From positions 372,001 through 436,000 of the forward strand of contig NZ_SPQQ01000002.1 of NCBI RefSeq assembly GCF_004766045.1: a DNA stretch of 64,000 nt, written 5' to 3'. Position numbers and translations under genes: made by a program. This stretch comes from Desulfosporosinus fructosivorans (GTDB lineage Bacteria > Bacillota > Desulfitobacteriia > Desulfitobacteriales > Desulfitobacteriaceae). The notes under the pieces were generated by a model. The model saw nothing but the letters and a program-made list of their open reading frames with translations, did no database searches and was not told where the DNA came from. Positions 53,791 to 63,379 of the stretch are shown one piece after another (position 1 is the first letter of the stretch; the number at the start of each line of letters is the position of its first letter).

Positions 53791-54867
53791 CTATATGCAT
53801 GAGTTTGTCTCTAGCTCAAATGATCTCCGTAAAATATCTGGACGTAAGGATCCAGCATGAAAAGATCTGCCACTGTTTAAATTACACAACCATATTTCTG
53901 CTGGAGTAAATTGATCTGGGTCTATATTGAAAAAATTGTTAGATGTTGTTTGTGCTTCCATGTAAGCATTTCCATACCCTCTAGTAAAACAGGACGGAAC
54001 TTGTTTTACCAGATGTTCCAACGTTTCATCGTCATCACGAAGGTTACAGAGAACCGATGAACCATAAAAAATCGCATCATTGGTCCGTCCTAAAGCACTT
54101 CGAGTATCACGCGCTACAGGTGGAATAGGGCAAACACCCCAACCAGAAATAATATTTCCTAAGTCATAGCCCAACCGCCTAATTTTAAATAGGGCAGTTT
54201 CTAAGGCTCGTGCAGCTACCTGTACGGAACCCACCAGAGATGCAGTTGGCGCTACTAAGATATAAAGATTCCTGGGATCGCAGTGACACTCCTGTAAAAT
54301 ATGCTGAATTACTTCGTCCGATGGCAGTTCCCTACCTTCTAAGCAAATAATCGCTGTCTCAGAATGATCTTCATACCCCAACATCCTAAACAGACTACCC
54401 TTATGAACAATAGCGCATGCTGGACCGGAACCCATAGTCACCCCCCTGCCAAGTTTAATAGGCCACCCAGCATATTGTGATGCCATGCATGCCCGCACAG
54501 GGTGATCCGTGACTACTTCAACCGACGGCCAGCGCAACCCGTCAAAATCCATCCATTGTAGTTTTACTTGGGCCAGCCCTCCAAGGCAAACAGCAGCAAA
54601 TAAAATTCCAGCATCCCAACTGCCCTCGACATTAACACCGCAGTCGATCACTGTTACCCCATTTTGTTTGTGAACCTTAATCTGAAGCAGTTCACTTCTA
54701 TTGAGAAATTCTTTAATCAAGGGAAATGCTTGACGATTCGGACTTAGTTCTGGTATTCGGCTAAGCGGCAATAGCATGCGTTTCCTCATCTCCAAGTGTC
54801 TCTGAAATTTGTATTCATTTTTTACAATTATACGATCTATGCGTCTTTGACTAGCTTTCCATAACAT
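53791..54867 (-). CDS. mch: Methenyltetrahydromethanopterin cyclohydrolase homologue
   Basis: From residue 41 the protein follows the Mch family: SPNRQAF, NGVTVIDCGVNVEGSWDAG, LFAAVCLGGLAQV, TDHPVRACMASQYAGW, GVTMGSGPA, LYILVAPTASLVGSVQVAAR and GRTNDAIFYG. Arg220 and Glu223 in ARALETAL have the spacing of the catalytic Arg183/Glu186 reported for the archaeal enzyme. Mch hydrolyses methenyl- to formyl-H4MPT in methanogens and H4MPT-using methylotrophs, a cofactor not expected in Firmicutes. The gene lies 12 bp behind ilvN and ends the operon. ATGs at 54789 or 54777 would give the usual length of about 325 aa. The actual substrate is open. Confidence 0.82.
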   Translation of the reverse strand: MLWKASQRRIDRIIVKNEYKFQRHLEMRKRMLLPLSRIPELSPNRQAFPLIKEFLNRSELLQIKVHKQNGVTVIDCGVNVEGSWDAGILFAAVCLGGLAQVKLQWMDFDGLRWPSVEVVTDHPVRACMASQYAGWPIKLGRGVTMGSGPACAIVHKGSLFRMLGYEDHSETAIICLEGRELPSDEVIQHILQECHCDPRNLYILVAPTASLVGSVQVAARALETALFKIRRLGYDLGNIISGWGVCPIPPVARDTRSALGRTNDAIFYGSSVLCNLRDDDETLEHLVKQVPSCFTRGYGNAYMEAQTTSNNFFNIDPDQFTPAEIWLCNLNSGRSFHAGSLRPDILRRSFELETNSCI

Positions 54868-54879
54868 TTGCCTTTTGTA

Positions 54880-55377
54880 TCACTGGTCTTTTGCCGGAAT
54901 TGGTCCCCGAGAGAGAGCGATCTTACCTGTACGTACAATTTCAATGATTCCATGATCATCCTCTAGTACCTGGCATAGGGCATCTATCTTAGTTTCGTCA
55001 CCTGAAAGCTCAATAACCATCGTCTCTCGGTTAACATCTACAATGCTTGCTCTAAAAATCTCGACAATATTAATAATATCTGACCGTGTATTAACACTTG
55101 CTTTCACTTTGATCAATGCTAGCTCACGTTGAATCGACTCTACCGCTGTAAGGTCACTAATTTTGATGACATCTACTAATTTTGACAATTGATTGACAAC
55201 CTGTTCCTGCTCGATCTCATCTCCCTCCACCACAATCGTAATCCTTGTTGTATCGGGTTCCTCCGTATAACCGGCTGCAATACTTTCAATATTAAAGGCT
55301 CGACGACTAATTAGTCCAGAAATATGGGTTAAAACGCCCGGTTTATTTTCGACTAAAACAGCGAGTGTATGTTTCAT
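54880..55377 (-). CDS. ilvN: Acetolactate synthase small subunit
   Basis: The 165-aa regulatory subunit starts with an ACT domain (HTLAVLVENKPGVLTHISGL, with RRAFNIESIAAG following) and ends with the usual C-terminal ALS regulatory domain (TRSDIINIVEIFRASIVDV, IEIVRTGKIALSRG). It binds valine for feedback inhibition and stimulates the catalytic subunit. Its ATG overlaps the ilvB stop by four bases. Confidence 0.94.
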   Translation of the reverse strand: MKHTLAVLVENKPGVLTHISGLISRRAFNIESIAAGYTEEPDTTRITIVVEGDEIEQEQVVNQLSKLVDVIKISDLTAVESIQRELALIKVKASVNTRSDIINIVEIFRASIVDVNRETMVIELSGDETKIDALCQVLEDDHGIIEIVRTGKIALSRGPIPAKDQ

Positions 55378-57071
55378 GCGTCTACCTCCCCAAAAATCAT
55401 CTGATCCAATCGGGCGCCCGATGGAACCATAGGCAAGACATCCATTGTTTCCGGGATCCGAATATCCACTACCACAGGGCCAGGCGTAGCCAACGCTTCT
55501 TCAAGGACAATGCCAAGTTCCTCTGGTTTAGTCACTCTTAAACCAGTCACACCCATCGCTTCTGCCAATTTCACAAAATCTGTGTGTCCTTTGAGACTTG
55601 TGTGGGAATAACGTCCCCCGTAAAACATTCTTTGCCATTGAGCGACCATACCTAAAGACTGATTATTAAAGATCAGTACTTTTACTGGAAAATTATAATC
55701 GGCTGCCATCGCTAGCTCCTGGCAATTCATCATAAATCCACCATCACCGACAAACAGAACCACCGTACGATCAGGTAACCCACATTGGGCTCCTAGAGCA
55801 GCGGGAAGACCATAGCCCATCGTCCCTAGCCCCCCTGAAGTGAGCAACGAGCGCGGATTTTTAAATCCGTAGTATTGCGCAGCCCACATCTGATGTTGTC
55901 CCACATCGGTAACAATCACAGCATCCCCTTGTGTCAACTGACTAACTTTCTCAACGACCGCTTGGGGCATAACAAGATCTGTATCCGGCTTGTAAGTTAA
56001 AGGCTTTTCTCGTTGCCAGAAACTGACTTTCTCTGTCCAAGGACACACTTGTTCTCTTAACTCGTCGGAGATTTCCTTCACCCGCTGAGATAGAGCAGGA
56101 ATTGACCATTTTATGTCTCCGAGAACACGCAGATGGGCCAACACGTTTTTGTTAATTTCTGCCGGATCGATATCAAAGTGAATAATCTTAGCCTTAGGAG
56201 CAAATTCGCTCAAGAGTCCAGTGACTCTATCATCAAAACGAACTCCGATGCCAAGCATCAAATCACATTCCGTCGTCGCCATATTAGCGGCATAAGACCC
56301 ATGCATCCCAACCATACCTAAGAACTGGGGATGATCAAACGGTATACATCCCAAACCCATCAAAGTTGAAATCACAGGAAACCCTGTCTGTTCTATCAAA
56401 CTCTTTAATTCTGCGGAAGAATTAGATAGATTAACACCGCCGCCTACAAAAATAAGAGGAGTATGGGCTAACTTTAATTCCTCGAAGACCTTATCAATCG
56501 TCTCGGAATCTCCTTCATACAATGGATGATACCCACGCAACTTAACCTCTTTGGGGTATTGATAATCTAAAGTTGCCACAAAGACATCTTTTGCTATATC
56601 AACTACCACGGGCCCAGGCCTACCTGTGCGAGCAATATAAAAGGCTTCTTTAAGAACTCCAGGTAAATCCTCTATCTTCTTCACCAAATAGTTGTGTTTT
56701 GTTATAGGGGTTGTAATCCCACGAATATCTGCCTCCTGAAAGGAATCCCTTCCGATCAGTGGAACTGCAACTTGCCCCGTAATAGCCACCAAAGGGATTG
56801 AATCCATATAGGCAGTAGCAATACCTGTTACGAGATTAGTTGCCCCTGGACCGGAAGTAGCAATTACAACCCCAACCTTTCCTGTCGCTCGGGCATAACC
56901 GTCGGCCGCATGTACTGCTCCTTGTTCATGCTTCGTTAGAATATGGTTGAAATCCGCTTTGTACAAAGCATCATAAAGTGTTAAGACTGCCCCGCCCGGA
57001 TAGCCAAAAACCACATCCACTTTTTCGTTTTTCAGGGATTCTATAATTGCCTCTGCTCCAGTCATTTCCAA
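55374..57071 (-). CDS. ilvB: Acetolactate synthase large subunit
   Basis: This thiamine-diphosphate enzyme shows VFGYPGGAVL, the catalytic Glu in KHEQGAVHAADGYARATGK, RDSFQEADI, and the cofactor-binding GDGGFMMN followed by NQSLGMVAQWQ. It condenses two pyruvates to acetolactate, or pyruvate with 2-oxobutyrate, the first common step of valine, leucine and isoleucine synthesis. The frame opens at 57095, but GGGAGG lies nine bases before a TTG at 57071, giving about 565 aa. The leader of about 240 nt has no T-box motif. Confidence 0.93.
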   Translation of the reverse strand: MEMTGAEAIIESLKNEKVDVVFGYPGGAVLTLYDALYKADFNHILTKHEQGAVHAADGYARATGKVGVVIATSGPGATNLVTGIATAYMDSIPLVAITGQVAVPLIGRDSFQEADIRGITTPITKHNYLVKKIEDLPGVLKEAFYIARTGRPGPVVVDIAKDVFVATLDYQYPKEVKLRGYHPLYEGDSETIDKVFEELKLAHTPLIFVGGGVNLSNSSAELKSLIEQTGFPVISTLMGLGCIPFDHPQFLGMVGMHGSYAANMATTECDLMLGIGVRFDDRVTGLLSEFAPKAKIIHFDIDPAEINKNVLAHLRVLGDIKWSIPALSQRVKEISDELREQVCPWTEKVSFWQREKPLTYKPDTDLVMPQAVVEKVSQLTQGDAVIVTDVGQHQMWAAQYYGFKNPRSLLTSGGLGTMGYGLPAALGAQCGLPDRTVVLFVGDGGFMMNCQELAMAADYNFPVKVLIFNNQSLGMVAQWQRMFYGGRYSHTSLKGHTDFVKLAEAMGVTGLRVTKPEELGIVLEEALATPGPVVVDIRIPETMDVLPMVPSGARLDQMIFGEVDA

Positions 57072-57318
57072 ATGATTGAACCTCCCGCACTTCATATAGT
57101 TGCTTCTTCACCTAATATATTATCACGACCATATCAATAGCTTTCTCAAAATCCCCTTTGATTAATTTCAGGTGAGTGTTAATAAGCGCTATAGATCCTT
57201 TTTGTAACACTTTCCCGTACCAATAGTCCACCACTTCACTCGATTGTCTAACACTAGTTTGCTAAAAGAAAAGTCAACGATTAACCCCATAAAATATAAC
57301 GGATAGTTTTTAGTCATA

Positions 57319-57349
57319 ATTATAGCATAAATGGTCATCTTTTTGGCAA
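57319..57349 (-). promoter_or_regulatory. Probable promoter of the ilvB operon
   Basis: On the minus strand TTGCCA (57349-57344) and an extended -10 TGCTATAAT (57327-57319) lie 19 bp apart. The leader to ilvB would be about 240 nt. The 523-bp gap 57072-57594 otherwise holds the acs terminator and an unconvincing reading frame. Confidence 0.5.
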
Positions 57350-57473
57350 CATCAAACGAAAGATCAAATGTAAGACGACGTTCACATAAGCACTCATGAC
57401 CTAGTACTTCAAATCGACTTTCTCCACCCACTGCAGTGGAAACCCGTAAGCCTATAATTTCAGGAGAAATAGC

Positions 57474-57523
57474 CCGAAAAAAAGACACAGGTGCAGGAAG
57501 AAACGTCCTTCCTACACCTGTGT
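57474..57523 (-). terminator. Terminator of acs
   Basis: ACACAGGTG-AGGAAG (57485-57500) pairs with CTTCCT-CACCTGTGT (57508-57523, one mismatch). The minus strand then runs into CTTTTTTTC. Confidence 0.9.
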
Positions 57524-57594
57524 TTCTATGCTTGTTTGGTTGTTCGGCAGTAGTGGTAAAAACTAAATTGCGGCATTTAAGACACATTAAGAAT

Positions 57595-59916
57595 CTAGCC
57601 CACTGAACCAAAAAAGCAGATCTGTCCTTCCTCTGACAAGTCATCCGTAATACTTCCCTCATTGATCACTGCATGGCTAAAATCCGGGGTCCCGTGCGCG
57701 AAGATTGCTTCGACGGCAGCCTTATTGTTTATCATGATATTTGTGATAGCTAAGGCGACTTGGGGCACCAACTTCAGTCTTTCTACCCACTGAAAGCAAT
57801 AAAAATGAGTATTTGGATGACGCGATCCATCTTGAGCTGGTGTAGCGAACCATATCGTATAACTGTACCCTTCATTGGACTCATCCATACAGCGATTAAA
57901 CGCGGCAGTGTCAGGAATTATAACCTTGTTCCTCCCTACCTTTAACGCGGCCTTAAACGCTGCTTGATTCTTCTGAGCGTCAATATTCTTTTTCAGAAAA
58001 TTTATAACCGCAACATCTGCAAGGGTGCTGGTATCGCCCATTTCCCGACCATCGGCGATATCCTTTAGAAGACGCCTCATAATCTTTCCGCTTCGAGTCT
58101 TCGGTAATTCAGCCGTTAAAAAAATGTCATCGGGTCGTGCAAGGGAACCAATTTTTAGGACAACATGCGCTTTTAGTTCATCAATCAGCTCATCGCGGAT
58201 GACAATTCCTTCTTTTAAGCTAACAAAAGCGAACACCGCTTGGCCCTTTACTTCGTGAGTCTTACCTACGCAAGCTGCTTCAGCAACCGATGGATGATCA
58301 ACTAAAGCACCTTCTACTTCCGCCGTTCCAATCCGATGCCCCGAGACATTGATAACATCATCAACCCGTCCAATCACCCAGAAATAACCATCTTCATCCC
58401 ATTTTGCTTCGTCCCCTGTAGAATAGGCACCCCCGAATTGACTCCAATAAGTATCCTCATATCGTTTGTCATCCCCATAAACCGTCTTAAGCATCGCCGG
58501 CCATGGTTCACGAACCACTAAATACCCACCCTCCCCTTTCGGAACAAGATTGCCCTCAGGGTCCACTATTTCTATATGGACACCTGGGAACGGGATCGTA
58601 CACGATCCTGGCTTTAGAGGCGTAATCCCTGGAACTGGTGCCATCATAATCATACCAGTTTCCGTTTGCCACCAGGTATCGACAATAGGGCAACGCTCTC
58701 CTCCAATATATTTGTAATACCACATCCAAGCTTCTGGGTTAATCGGTTCTCCGACCGAACCCAAGAGCCGCAAACTCGAAAGATCCCTGCCTCTTGGATA
58801 GCTTTCCCCCCATTTCATAAACGTCCGAATTGCAGTGGGGGCAGTATATAAAATTGTTACCCTATATTTCTCGATGATTTCCCAATACCGATCCTTTTCT
58901 GGATAATCCGGTGCGCCTTCATACATAACCACCGTTGAACCATTTGTTAATGGCCCGTACACCAAATAACTATGTCCAGTTATCCAACCAACATCAGCAG
59001 TACACCAATAAACATCTTCTTCTTTGAGGTCAAATACCCATTCATGGGTTGTTGACACCCCAACCATATAACCACCTACACTATGAACAACCCCTTTGGG
59101 TTTTCCGGTGGTTCCACTCGTGTAAAGAATGAAAAGCATATCATTCGCATCCATGGGTTCGGCTGGGCAGACGCTCGAGACATTCTTCATGACCTCGTGA
59201 TACCACACATCTCGTTCATCTTGCATATCCACAGGCTGACCCGTCCGCTTGACGACGATAATAGTTTCTACACAATTGTTTATACAAGTTACAGGCAGTG
59301 CCTTATCCACATTAGCCTTCAACGGAATACTATTTCCTCGTCGATAGCTCCCATCCGCAGTCACTACAATCGTTGACCGAGAGTCATGAATCCTGTCCTT
59401 CAAAGCTTCTGCACTAAACCCACCAAATACAACACAGTGCACAGCTCCTATCCTAGCACAAGCGAGCATCGCGATAACAGTCTCAGGGATCAGAGGCATA
59501 TAAATTGTCACCCGGTCTCCCTTTACTACCCCATAGGACTTAAGCACATTTGCGAACTGGGCAACCTCACGATAAAGATCCTGATAGGTTAAGACTCTAC
59601 GATCTCCCAGTTCTCCTTCAAAAATCAGCGCCGCTTTATTCCGACGCGCCCCCTCCAAATGTCTGTCTAGGCAATTATAAGCCGCATTTAGTTTGCCACC
59701 AACATACCACTTTGCAAATGGATGATTCCATTCTAGAACTGTGTCCCAGGGTTTAAACCAGTCCAAGCGTTTTCCCTGTTCGTCCCAAAACTTCGTCCGA
59801 TTCTGCCCTAGTTCGTGGATTTCAGGGTTTTGAATTACGGCTTTTGAACAAAACCCTTCAGGAGGGAAAAACAACCGTTTTTCCTCCAGCAATCCTTCGT
59901 GTTGTTTCTCTTTCAT
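57595..59916 (-). CDS. acs: Acetyl-CoA synthetase with an additional C-terminal domain
   Basis: Residues 1-650 are a typical AMP-forming acetyl-CoA synthetase: [20 protein letters not shown] near residue 270, WWQTETGM near residue 420, [15 protein letters not shown] near residue 505 and the catalytic lysine in [11 protein letters not shown] near residue 615. It activates acetate to acetyl-CoA. About 115 further residues follow (from [13 protein letters not shown] to CFFGSVG) that ordinary Acs proteins of 650 aa lack and that I do not recognise. There is no frameshift. GGAGG, eight bases before the ATG, is buried in a 17-bp inverted repeat. It has its own terminator. Confidence 0.92.
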   Translation of the reverse strand: MKEKQHEGLLEEKRLFFPPEGFCSKAVIQNPEIHELGQNRTKFWDEQGKRLDWFKPWDTVLEWNHPFAKWYVGGKLNAAYNCLDRHLEGARRNKAALIFEGELGDRRVLTYQDLYREVAQFANVLKSYGVVKGDRVTIYMPLIPETVIAMLACARIGAVHCVVFGGFSAEALKDRIHDSRSTIVVTADGSYRRGNSIPLKANVDKALPVTCINNCVETIIVVKRTGQPVDMQDERDVWYHEVMKNVSSVCPAEPMDANDMLFILYTSGTTGKPKGVVHSVGGYMVGVSTTHEWVFDLKEEDVYWCTADVGWITGHSYLVYGPLTNGSTVVMYEGAPDYPEKDRYWEIIEKYRVTILYTAPTAIRTFMKWGESYPRGRDLSSLRLLGSVGEPINPEAWMWYYKYIGGERCPIVDTWWQTETGMIMMAPVPGITPLKPGSCTIPFPGVHIEIVDPEGNLVPKGEGGYLVVREPWPAMLKTVYGDDKRYEDTYWSQFGGAYSTGDEAKWDEDGYFWVIGRVDDVINVSGHRIGTAEVEGALVDHPSVAEAACVGKTHEVKGQAVFAFVSLKEGIVIRDELIDELKAHVVLKIGSLARPDDIFLTAELPKTRSGKIMRRLLKDIADGREMGDTSTLADVAVINFLKKNIDAQKNQAAFKAALKVGRNKVIIPDTAAFNRCMDESNEGYSYTIWFATPAQDGSRHPNTHFYCFQWVERLKLVPQVALAITNIMINNKAAVEAIFAHGTPDFSHAVINEGSITDDLSEEGQICFFGSVG

Positions 59917-59924
59917 ATATTACA

Positions 59925-59966
59925 CCTCCATTTTGTTGTATGTTATATAATACAACAAAATGGAGG
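59925..59966 (-). promoter_or_regulatory. 17-bp perfect inverted repeat covering the acs ribosome-binding site
   Basis: CCTCCATTTTGTTGTAT (59925-59941) and its exact complement (59950-59966) flank GTTATATA. In the acs transcript the 5' arm would pair with the arm carrying the Shine-Dalgarno GGAGG. Alternatively the dyad is an operator: on the minus strand TTGCCT and TATAAC with 16-bp spacing overlap it. Confidence 0.65.
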
Positions 59967-60177
59967 CAATGTTAATACATTTTTTTATATTTTTCTAATT
60001 ATTTATTGAACTTATTACAGAACTGGTGATAGTCCATAGTTTTATAACCATTGCCAAGAGACATAATAAGACTATAAAGAGCTTACCTCTTTGATACTGT
60101 CGATATAACATGATATTATAGATATAAGCGAAAATTTAAAGTCATTTTAGTAAATATTCAGGAGGCTCAATATTTTA

Positions 60178-61182
60178 ATGGAATTTAAAAATTTCTTACA
60201 AAGTAATTTGTTTAGAAAAATGCTATCTTTACTGCTTTTGCTTGGCATAATTATCAGCATCAAACCAATGATGAATTTGCTCCTATTAACTTTTATGTTT
60301 TCATTTATTTTGTATGGGATTCAGAATTACCTCTTTCATAAAATTATTAAGTTAATTCCCGTAAATAGGACGGGGATCACCTTTACTATCTTTATTATCT
60401 TAGCTTCGGCGATTGTCTTTTTTATTTATAGATATATACCTATTTTAACTAAACAATTAATGTTTATCGGAGTCCAGTTAAGCAATTTTGATATTAATAG
60501 TTATGAAGACGCAATAAATCCACAGATTCGAGAAGCAATTAGTACTAATATTCAATCTTACATAACAGAAGCTGGCACTTACCTAATTCAATCAGTTACA
60601 AATATATGGAGATTCAGTTTAAATATCTTTCTTGCTTTGATATTAAGTCTATTTCTAATCTTAGAAAAAGATAAGACAATTAAATTTCTAAATAGGTTCG
60701 AGGACAGTAAAGTTAGCTTTATTTATACTTATTATAAGAAATTAGGCAGGAATTTCGTTAATTCTTTTGCAAAAGTAATGGAAACTCAAATTCTAATATC
60801 ATTTATTAACTCCATTGTGTCAGCCTTCGTTTTAAGTATGATGGGATTTCATCAAGTGATCGGTTTAGGTTTTATGATTTTCATTCTTGGCTTAATACCC
60901 GTAGCGGGGGTTCTCATTTCATTAATCCCGCTATCAATCATCGCTTTTAAGTTAGGTGGAGTAATAAAAGTGCTCTATATCCTGGGCATGATTGTTGTGT
61001 TGCATGCACTCGAAGCCTATTTCCTAAATCCAAAACTTATGTCTATGAAAACGAAACTTCCAGTGTTTTTTACCTTTATCATTTTGATCATGGCAGAACA
61101 TTTTATGGGAGTATGGGGTTTGTTATTCGGAATACCGTTGTTTCTATTCTTTCTGGATCTTATAGATGTAAAATCTCAGTGA
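60178..61182 (+). CDS. AI-2E family (TqsA/YdiK-like) membrane permease
   Basis: The 334-aa protein has about seven to eight membrane helices, with a soluble-looking middle section (residues 100-140) after the third and the family end region GLIPVAGVLISLIPL near residue 240 and AEHFMGVWGLLFGIPLFLF near residue 305. AI-2E proteins export or transport diverse small molecules and ions. A role with autoinducer-2 cannot be assumed. The A+T-rich leader holds AGGAGG eight or nine bases before the ATG. The gene stands alone. Confidence 0.82.
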   Translation: MEFKNFLQSNLFRKMLSLLLLLGIIISIKPMMNLLLLTFMFSFILYGIQNYLFHKIIKLIPVNRTGITFTIFIILASAIVFFIYRYIPILTKQLMFIGVQLSNFDINSYEDAINPQIREAISTNIQSYITEAGTYLIQSVTNIWRFSLNIFLALILSLFLILEKDKTIKFLNRFEDSKVSFIYTYYKKLGRNFVNSFAKVMETQILISFINSIVSAFVLSMMGFHQVIGLGFMIFILGLIPVAGVLISLIPLSIIAFKLGGVIKVLYILGMIVVLHALEAYFLNPKLMSMKTKLPVFFTFIILIMAEHFMGVWGLLFGIPLFLFFLDLIDVKSQ

Positions 61183-61269
61183 TCATTTCCGCCCAGTTTC
61201 CTGAAGAGTACGGAGGAGGCGTAACAAAACTTGGAAATTTTCTGAGTGGTGGTGCGCTATCCCCCAAAA

Positions 61270-61305
61270 GAGGATTATACACCTACGAAATGGTGTATAA
61301 TCCTC
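61270..61305. terminator. 14-bp perfect stem-loop (first of three)
   Basis: GAGGATTATACACC and its exact complement flank an eight-base loop, 88 bp after the permease stop. No T-run follows. Confidence 0.5.
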
Positions 61306-61337
61306 GAAAATAACGGCAATTCTCGAACAAAAAGGGT

Positions 61338-61370
61338 CTGTAACAAACTGGAAAACAAGTTTTGTTACAG
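61338..61370. repeat. 10-bp perfect stem-loop (second of three)
   Basis: CTGTAACAAA (61338-61347) and TTTGTTACAG (61361-61370) form a stem in the same gap between convergent genes. Confidence 0.5.
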
Positions 61371-61396
61371 GAATGCTTAAAAGCTGGATAAATAGC

Positions 61397-61463
61397 TCCA
61401 ACATTCACATAGAAATAAAGTGGGAAAAGGAATTTTCTACTTTATTTCTATTTGAATGTTGGC
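61397..61463. repeat. Long near-perfect hairpin (third of three)
   Basis: Twenty-four-nt arms with one mismatch (starting CCAACATTC at 61398 and ending GAATGTTGG at 61462), extended inward by GAAAA/TTTTC, make a stem of about 30 bp. It is 45 bp from the stop of the convergent ABC permease gene and may be its terminator. Confidence 0.55.
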
Positions 61464-61507
61464 TGGAATTGAAACCTCCCTGTTATCCTATGCGACTTAC
61501 AGGCCTA

Positions 61508-62314
61508 CTAAATCGCAAGATCTTTAGTCTCAAACACCTTTTTTGTCAAATACCAAAGACCCGCTGAAGTGACACTAAACCCAATAATAGGCCACAATGG
61601 GTCTGTTGTTCCCTCTAGTACCTCTTGCGGCTGAAACCATTGGAACAGTGAGAGGTTTTTTAGCCAGGATAATCTATCGCTCAGTCCTCCAACAATATCC
61701 ATACCGTAAAAGGCCAGCGTTAACCCCATCGCGTAGGTTACAGCCCGTTCTTCCTCAACAAACCAAGCTGAGAAAAAGAGACTATAAAATTCTATCAGCG
61801 AGAAAAAAGAAAGTCCTAAGAGTCCTAGGTCTATATAACGCGCATGTTCGACTTTAATCCCTGAACAAAATGTGCCCAAATATACTCCACCGATCATAGC
61901 CGCGACGAGAATAGCATTTGTACTGACCATAACTCCCGTTTGAGTTGAAAGAATCTCACTCCGAGAGACCGGTGTGGACAAAAGAAAAGCTAAAGATCCA
62001 TCATCCACCATTTTGGCAAGTAAAGCATTCGCAATTTGAATTCCATATAAGGCCATCAACATTACCCAGATCCTCGCATAAAACTGTCCCGATATAAAAG
62101 ACTCAAATGTATCTGTTCTGGCATTTTCAGGGACCCCAAAAACGGTTTTTACCGCAGATGGGATAGACCCTGCGATCTCCGTAACCGCCGGATTTTTAGC
62201 AATCACAGGGTAAACCCAGGTTAAGAGTCCTTCATAAAGAATAATCCCCATTGAAATGACAGCTACTTTCTTGCGATGCTGTTTAAACGTTGCCCGAAAC
62301 AATGCCCTATTCAT
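61508..62314 (-). CDS. ABC-2 type exporter permease
   Basis: The protein of about 268 aa has six membrane helices arranged as in ABC-2 permeases, with the cytoplasmic stretch DDGSLAFLLSTPVSRSEIL near residue 105, a hallmark of this group (ABC-2 members resembling NatB/EcsB-like exporters). It would form the channel for the ATPase encoded just upstream (50-bp gap). The ATG at 62314 has GGTGGGG five bases before it; a GTG two codons earlier is less well placed. The substrate is unknown; drug, ion or lipid export are all possible. Confidence 0.82.
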   Translation of the reverse strand: MNRALFRATFKQHRKKVAVISMGIILYEGLLTWVYPVIAKNPAVTEIAGSIPSAVKTVFGVPENARTDTFESFISGQFYARIWVMLMALYGIQIANALLAKMVDDGSLAFLLSTPVSRSEILSTQTGVMVSTNAILVAAMIGGVYLGTFCSGIKVEHARYIDLGLLGLSFFSLIEFYSLFFSAWFVEEERAVTYAMGLTLAFYGMDIVGGLSDRLSWLKNLSLFQWFQPQEVLEGTTDPLWPIIGFSVTSAGLWYLTKKVFETKDLAI

Positions 62315-62364
62315 ATTCACCCCACCTTAAGCCTATAACTATAGCTTTCTCTCGAACTTCGCGA

Positions 62365-63240
62365 CTATCGGTAAAAATCCATAAAAGCCTCTTCTAACTC
62401 TAGAGATCGTTGCCTAAAACGTTTGACACGAACTTGAGAGAGCGCTAGCCATAAGTTATCGAGTTCACCACCTACACGGATGACGTAGCATCCCGCCTGA
62501 ATCGCAGTTAGATTTAAATGACTCTGCGTTAAAAGCTCAGCGTCTTTCTTGCTCTCAACTTCGACTTCGAAGGTTTGATATTCAGCTTCTCTTAGCTGAG
62601 ATATACTTTGAACGGATAAAAGCTTACCTTCGCGAATAATCCCAGCCTGCTCACAGGTACGTTCAATCTCTACAAATTGGTGGGAAGACATAAATATAGT
62701 CTTACCTTTTTTCTTTTCCTCTAGGATTAAATCAATAAACACTTTTTGCATTAAAGGATCCAAGCCGGATGTCGGTTCATCAAGGATCAGCACACCTGCA
62801 TCCAACATCAATGCAGAAATTATCCCCAATTTCTGTTTCATCCCTTTTGACATCTTCCGAATGAGTATTTCTAAATCCAATTCGAGAGCACTTATGAAAT
62901 AATCTCGATTCTTCTTTATATGAATTTTTTCTCTATGCATTCCTGCAATGAGATTTAAAAAGTCCGCACCTGTCAAGTTTTCAATAAAGTGAAGTTCCCC
63001 CGGAAGGTAACTAACAATCTTCTTCACTTCCGTCTTTTCTCTCCAACAATCATGTTCGTTGATTGTTACTAGTCCTGAATCCGGCTTTAAGAATCCCATC
63101 AAAAGGCGGATTGTCGTGGTCTTCCCAGCTCCATTCGGACCAAGGAATCCAAACGCTGTTCCAGGCTCGACCCGAAAGCTAATGTTCTTGATTCCTCGTC
63201 CTTCGTGATAAACTTTGCTCAGTTCTTTAACCTCGATCAT
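62365..63240 (-). CDS. ABC exporter ATP-binding protein
   Basis: The 291-aa ATPase has Walker A GPNGAGKTT near residue 35, the signature variant MSKGMKQKLG near residue 134, Walker B VLILDEPTSGLDP near residue 155 and the switch histidine in SSHQFVEIE. A C-terminal regulatory extension of about 80 aa is typical of ATPases that pair with ABC-2 permeases. It precedes its permease in a two-gene unit. GGGAGG lies close to the ATG. Confidence 0.9.
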   Translation of the reverse strand: MIEVKELSKVYHEGRGIKNISFRVEPGTAFGFLGPNGAGKTTTIRLLMGFLKPDSGLVTINEHDCWREKTEVKKIVSYLPGELHFIENLTGADFLNLIAGMHREKIHIKKNRDYFISALELDLEILIRKMSKGMKQKLGIISALMLDAGVLILDEPTSGLDPLMQKVFIDLILEEKKKGKTIFMSSHQFVEIERTCEQAGIIREGKLLSVQSISQLREAEYQTFEVEVESKKDAELLTQSHLNLTAIQAGCYVIRVGGELDNLWLALSQVRVKRFRQRSLELEEAFMDFYR

Positions 63241-63379
63241 GTCCTCCCTACTTCCTTAGCAAGACCTCTTTAAGATAAACCTACGGCTATTCAGTTTTAG
63301 ATATTCCTACAAGTTCGAGAAACCTTTTAGTCCAACGGTTTTCTAGCGAAGAAATAGTGAGAGACTTCAAACGGCCAAT

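Noticed and set aside
57072..57318. T-box riboswitch in front of ilvB
   Set aside because: The conserved T-box antiterminator sequence is not present on the minus strand, and no terminator lies between the promoter and ilvB.
57189..57662. Minus-strand reading frame in the ilvB leader, including a 33-codon stretch from an ATG at 57290 rich in Leu, Ile and Val codons
   Set aside because: There is no ribosome site before the ATG, the hydrophobic codons are scattered rather than in a run, and the frame overlaps the acs terminator. It is not convincing as a gene or an attenuator peptide.
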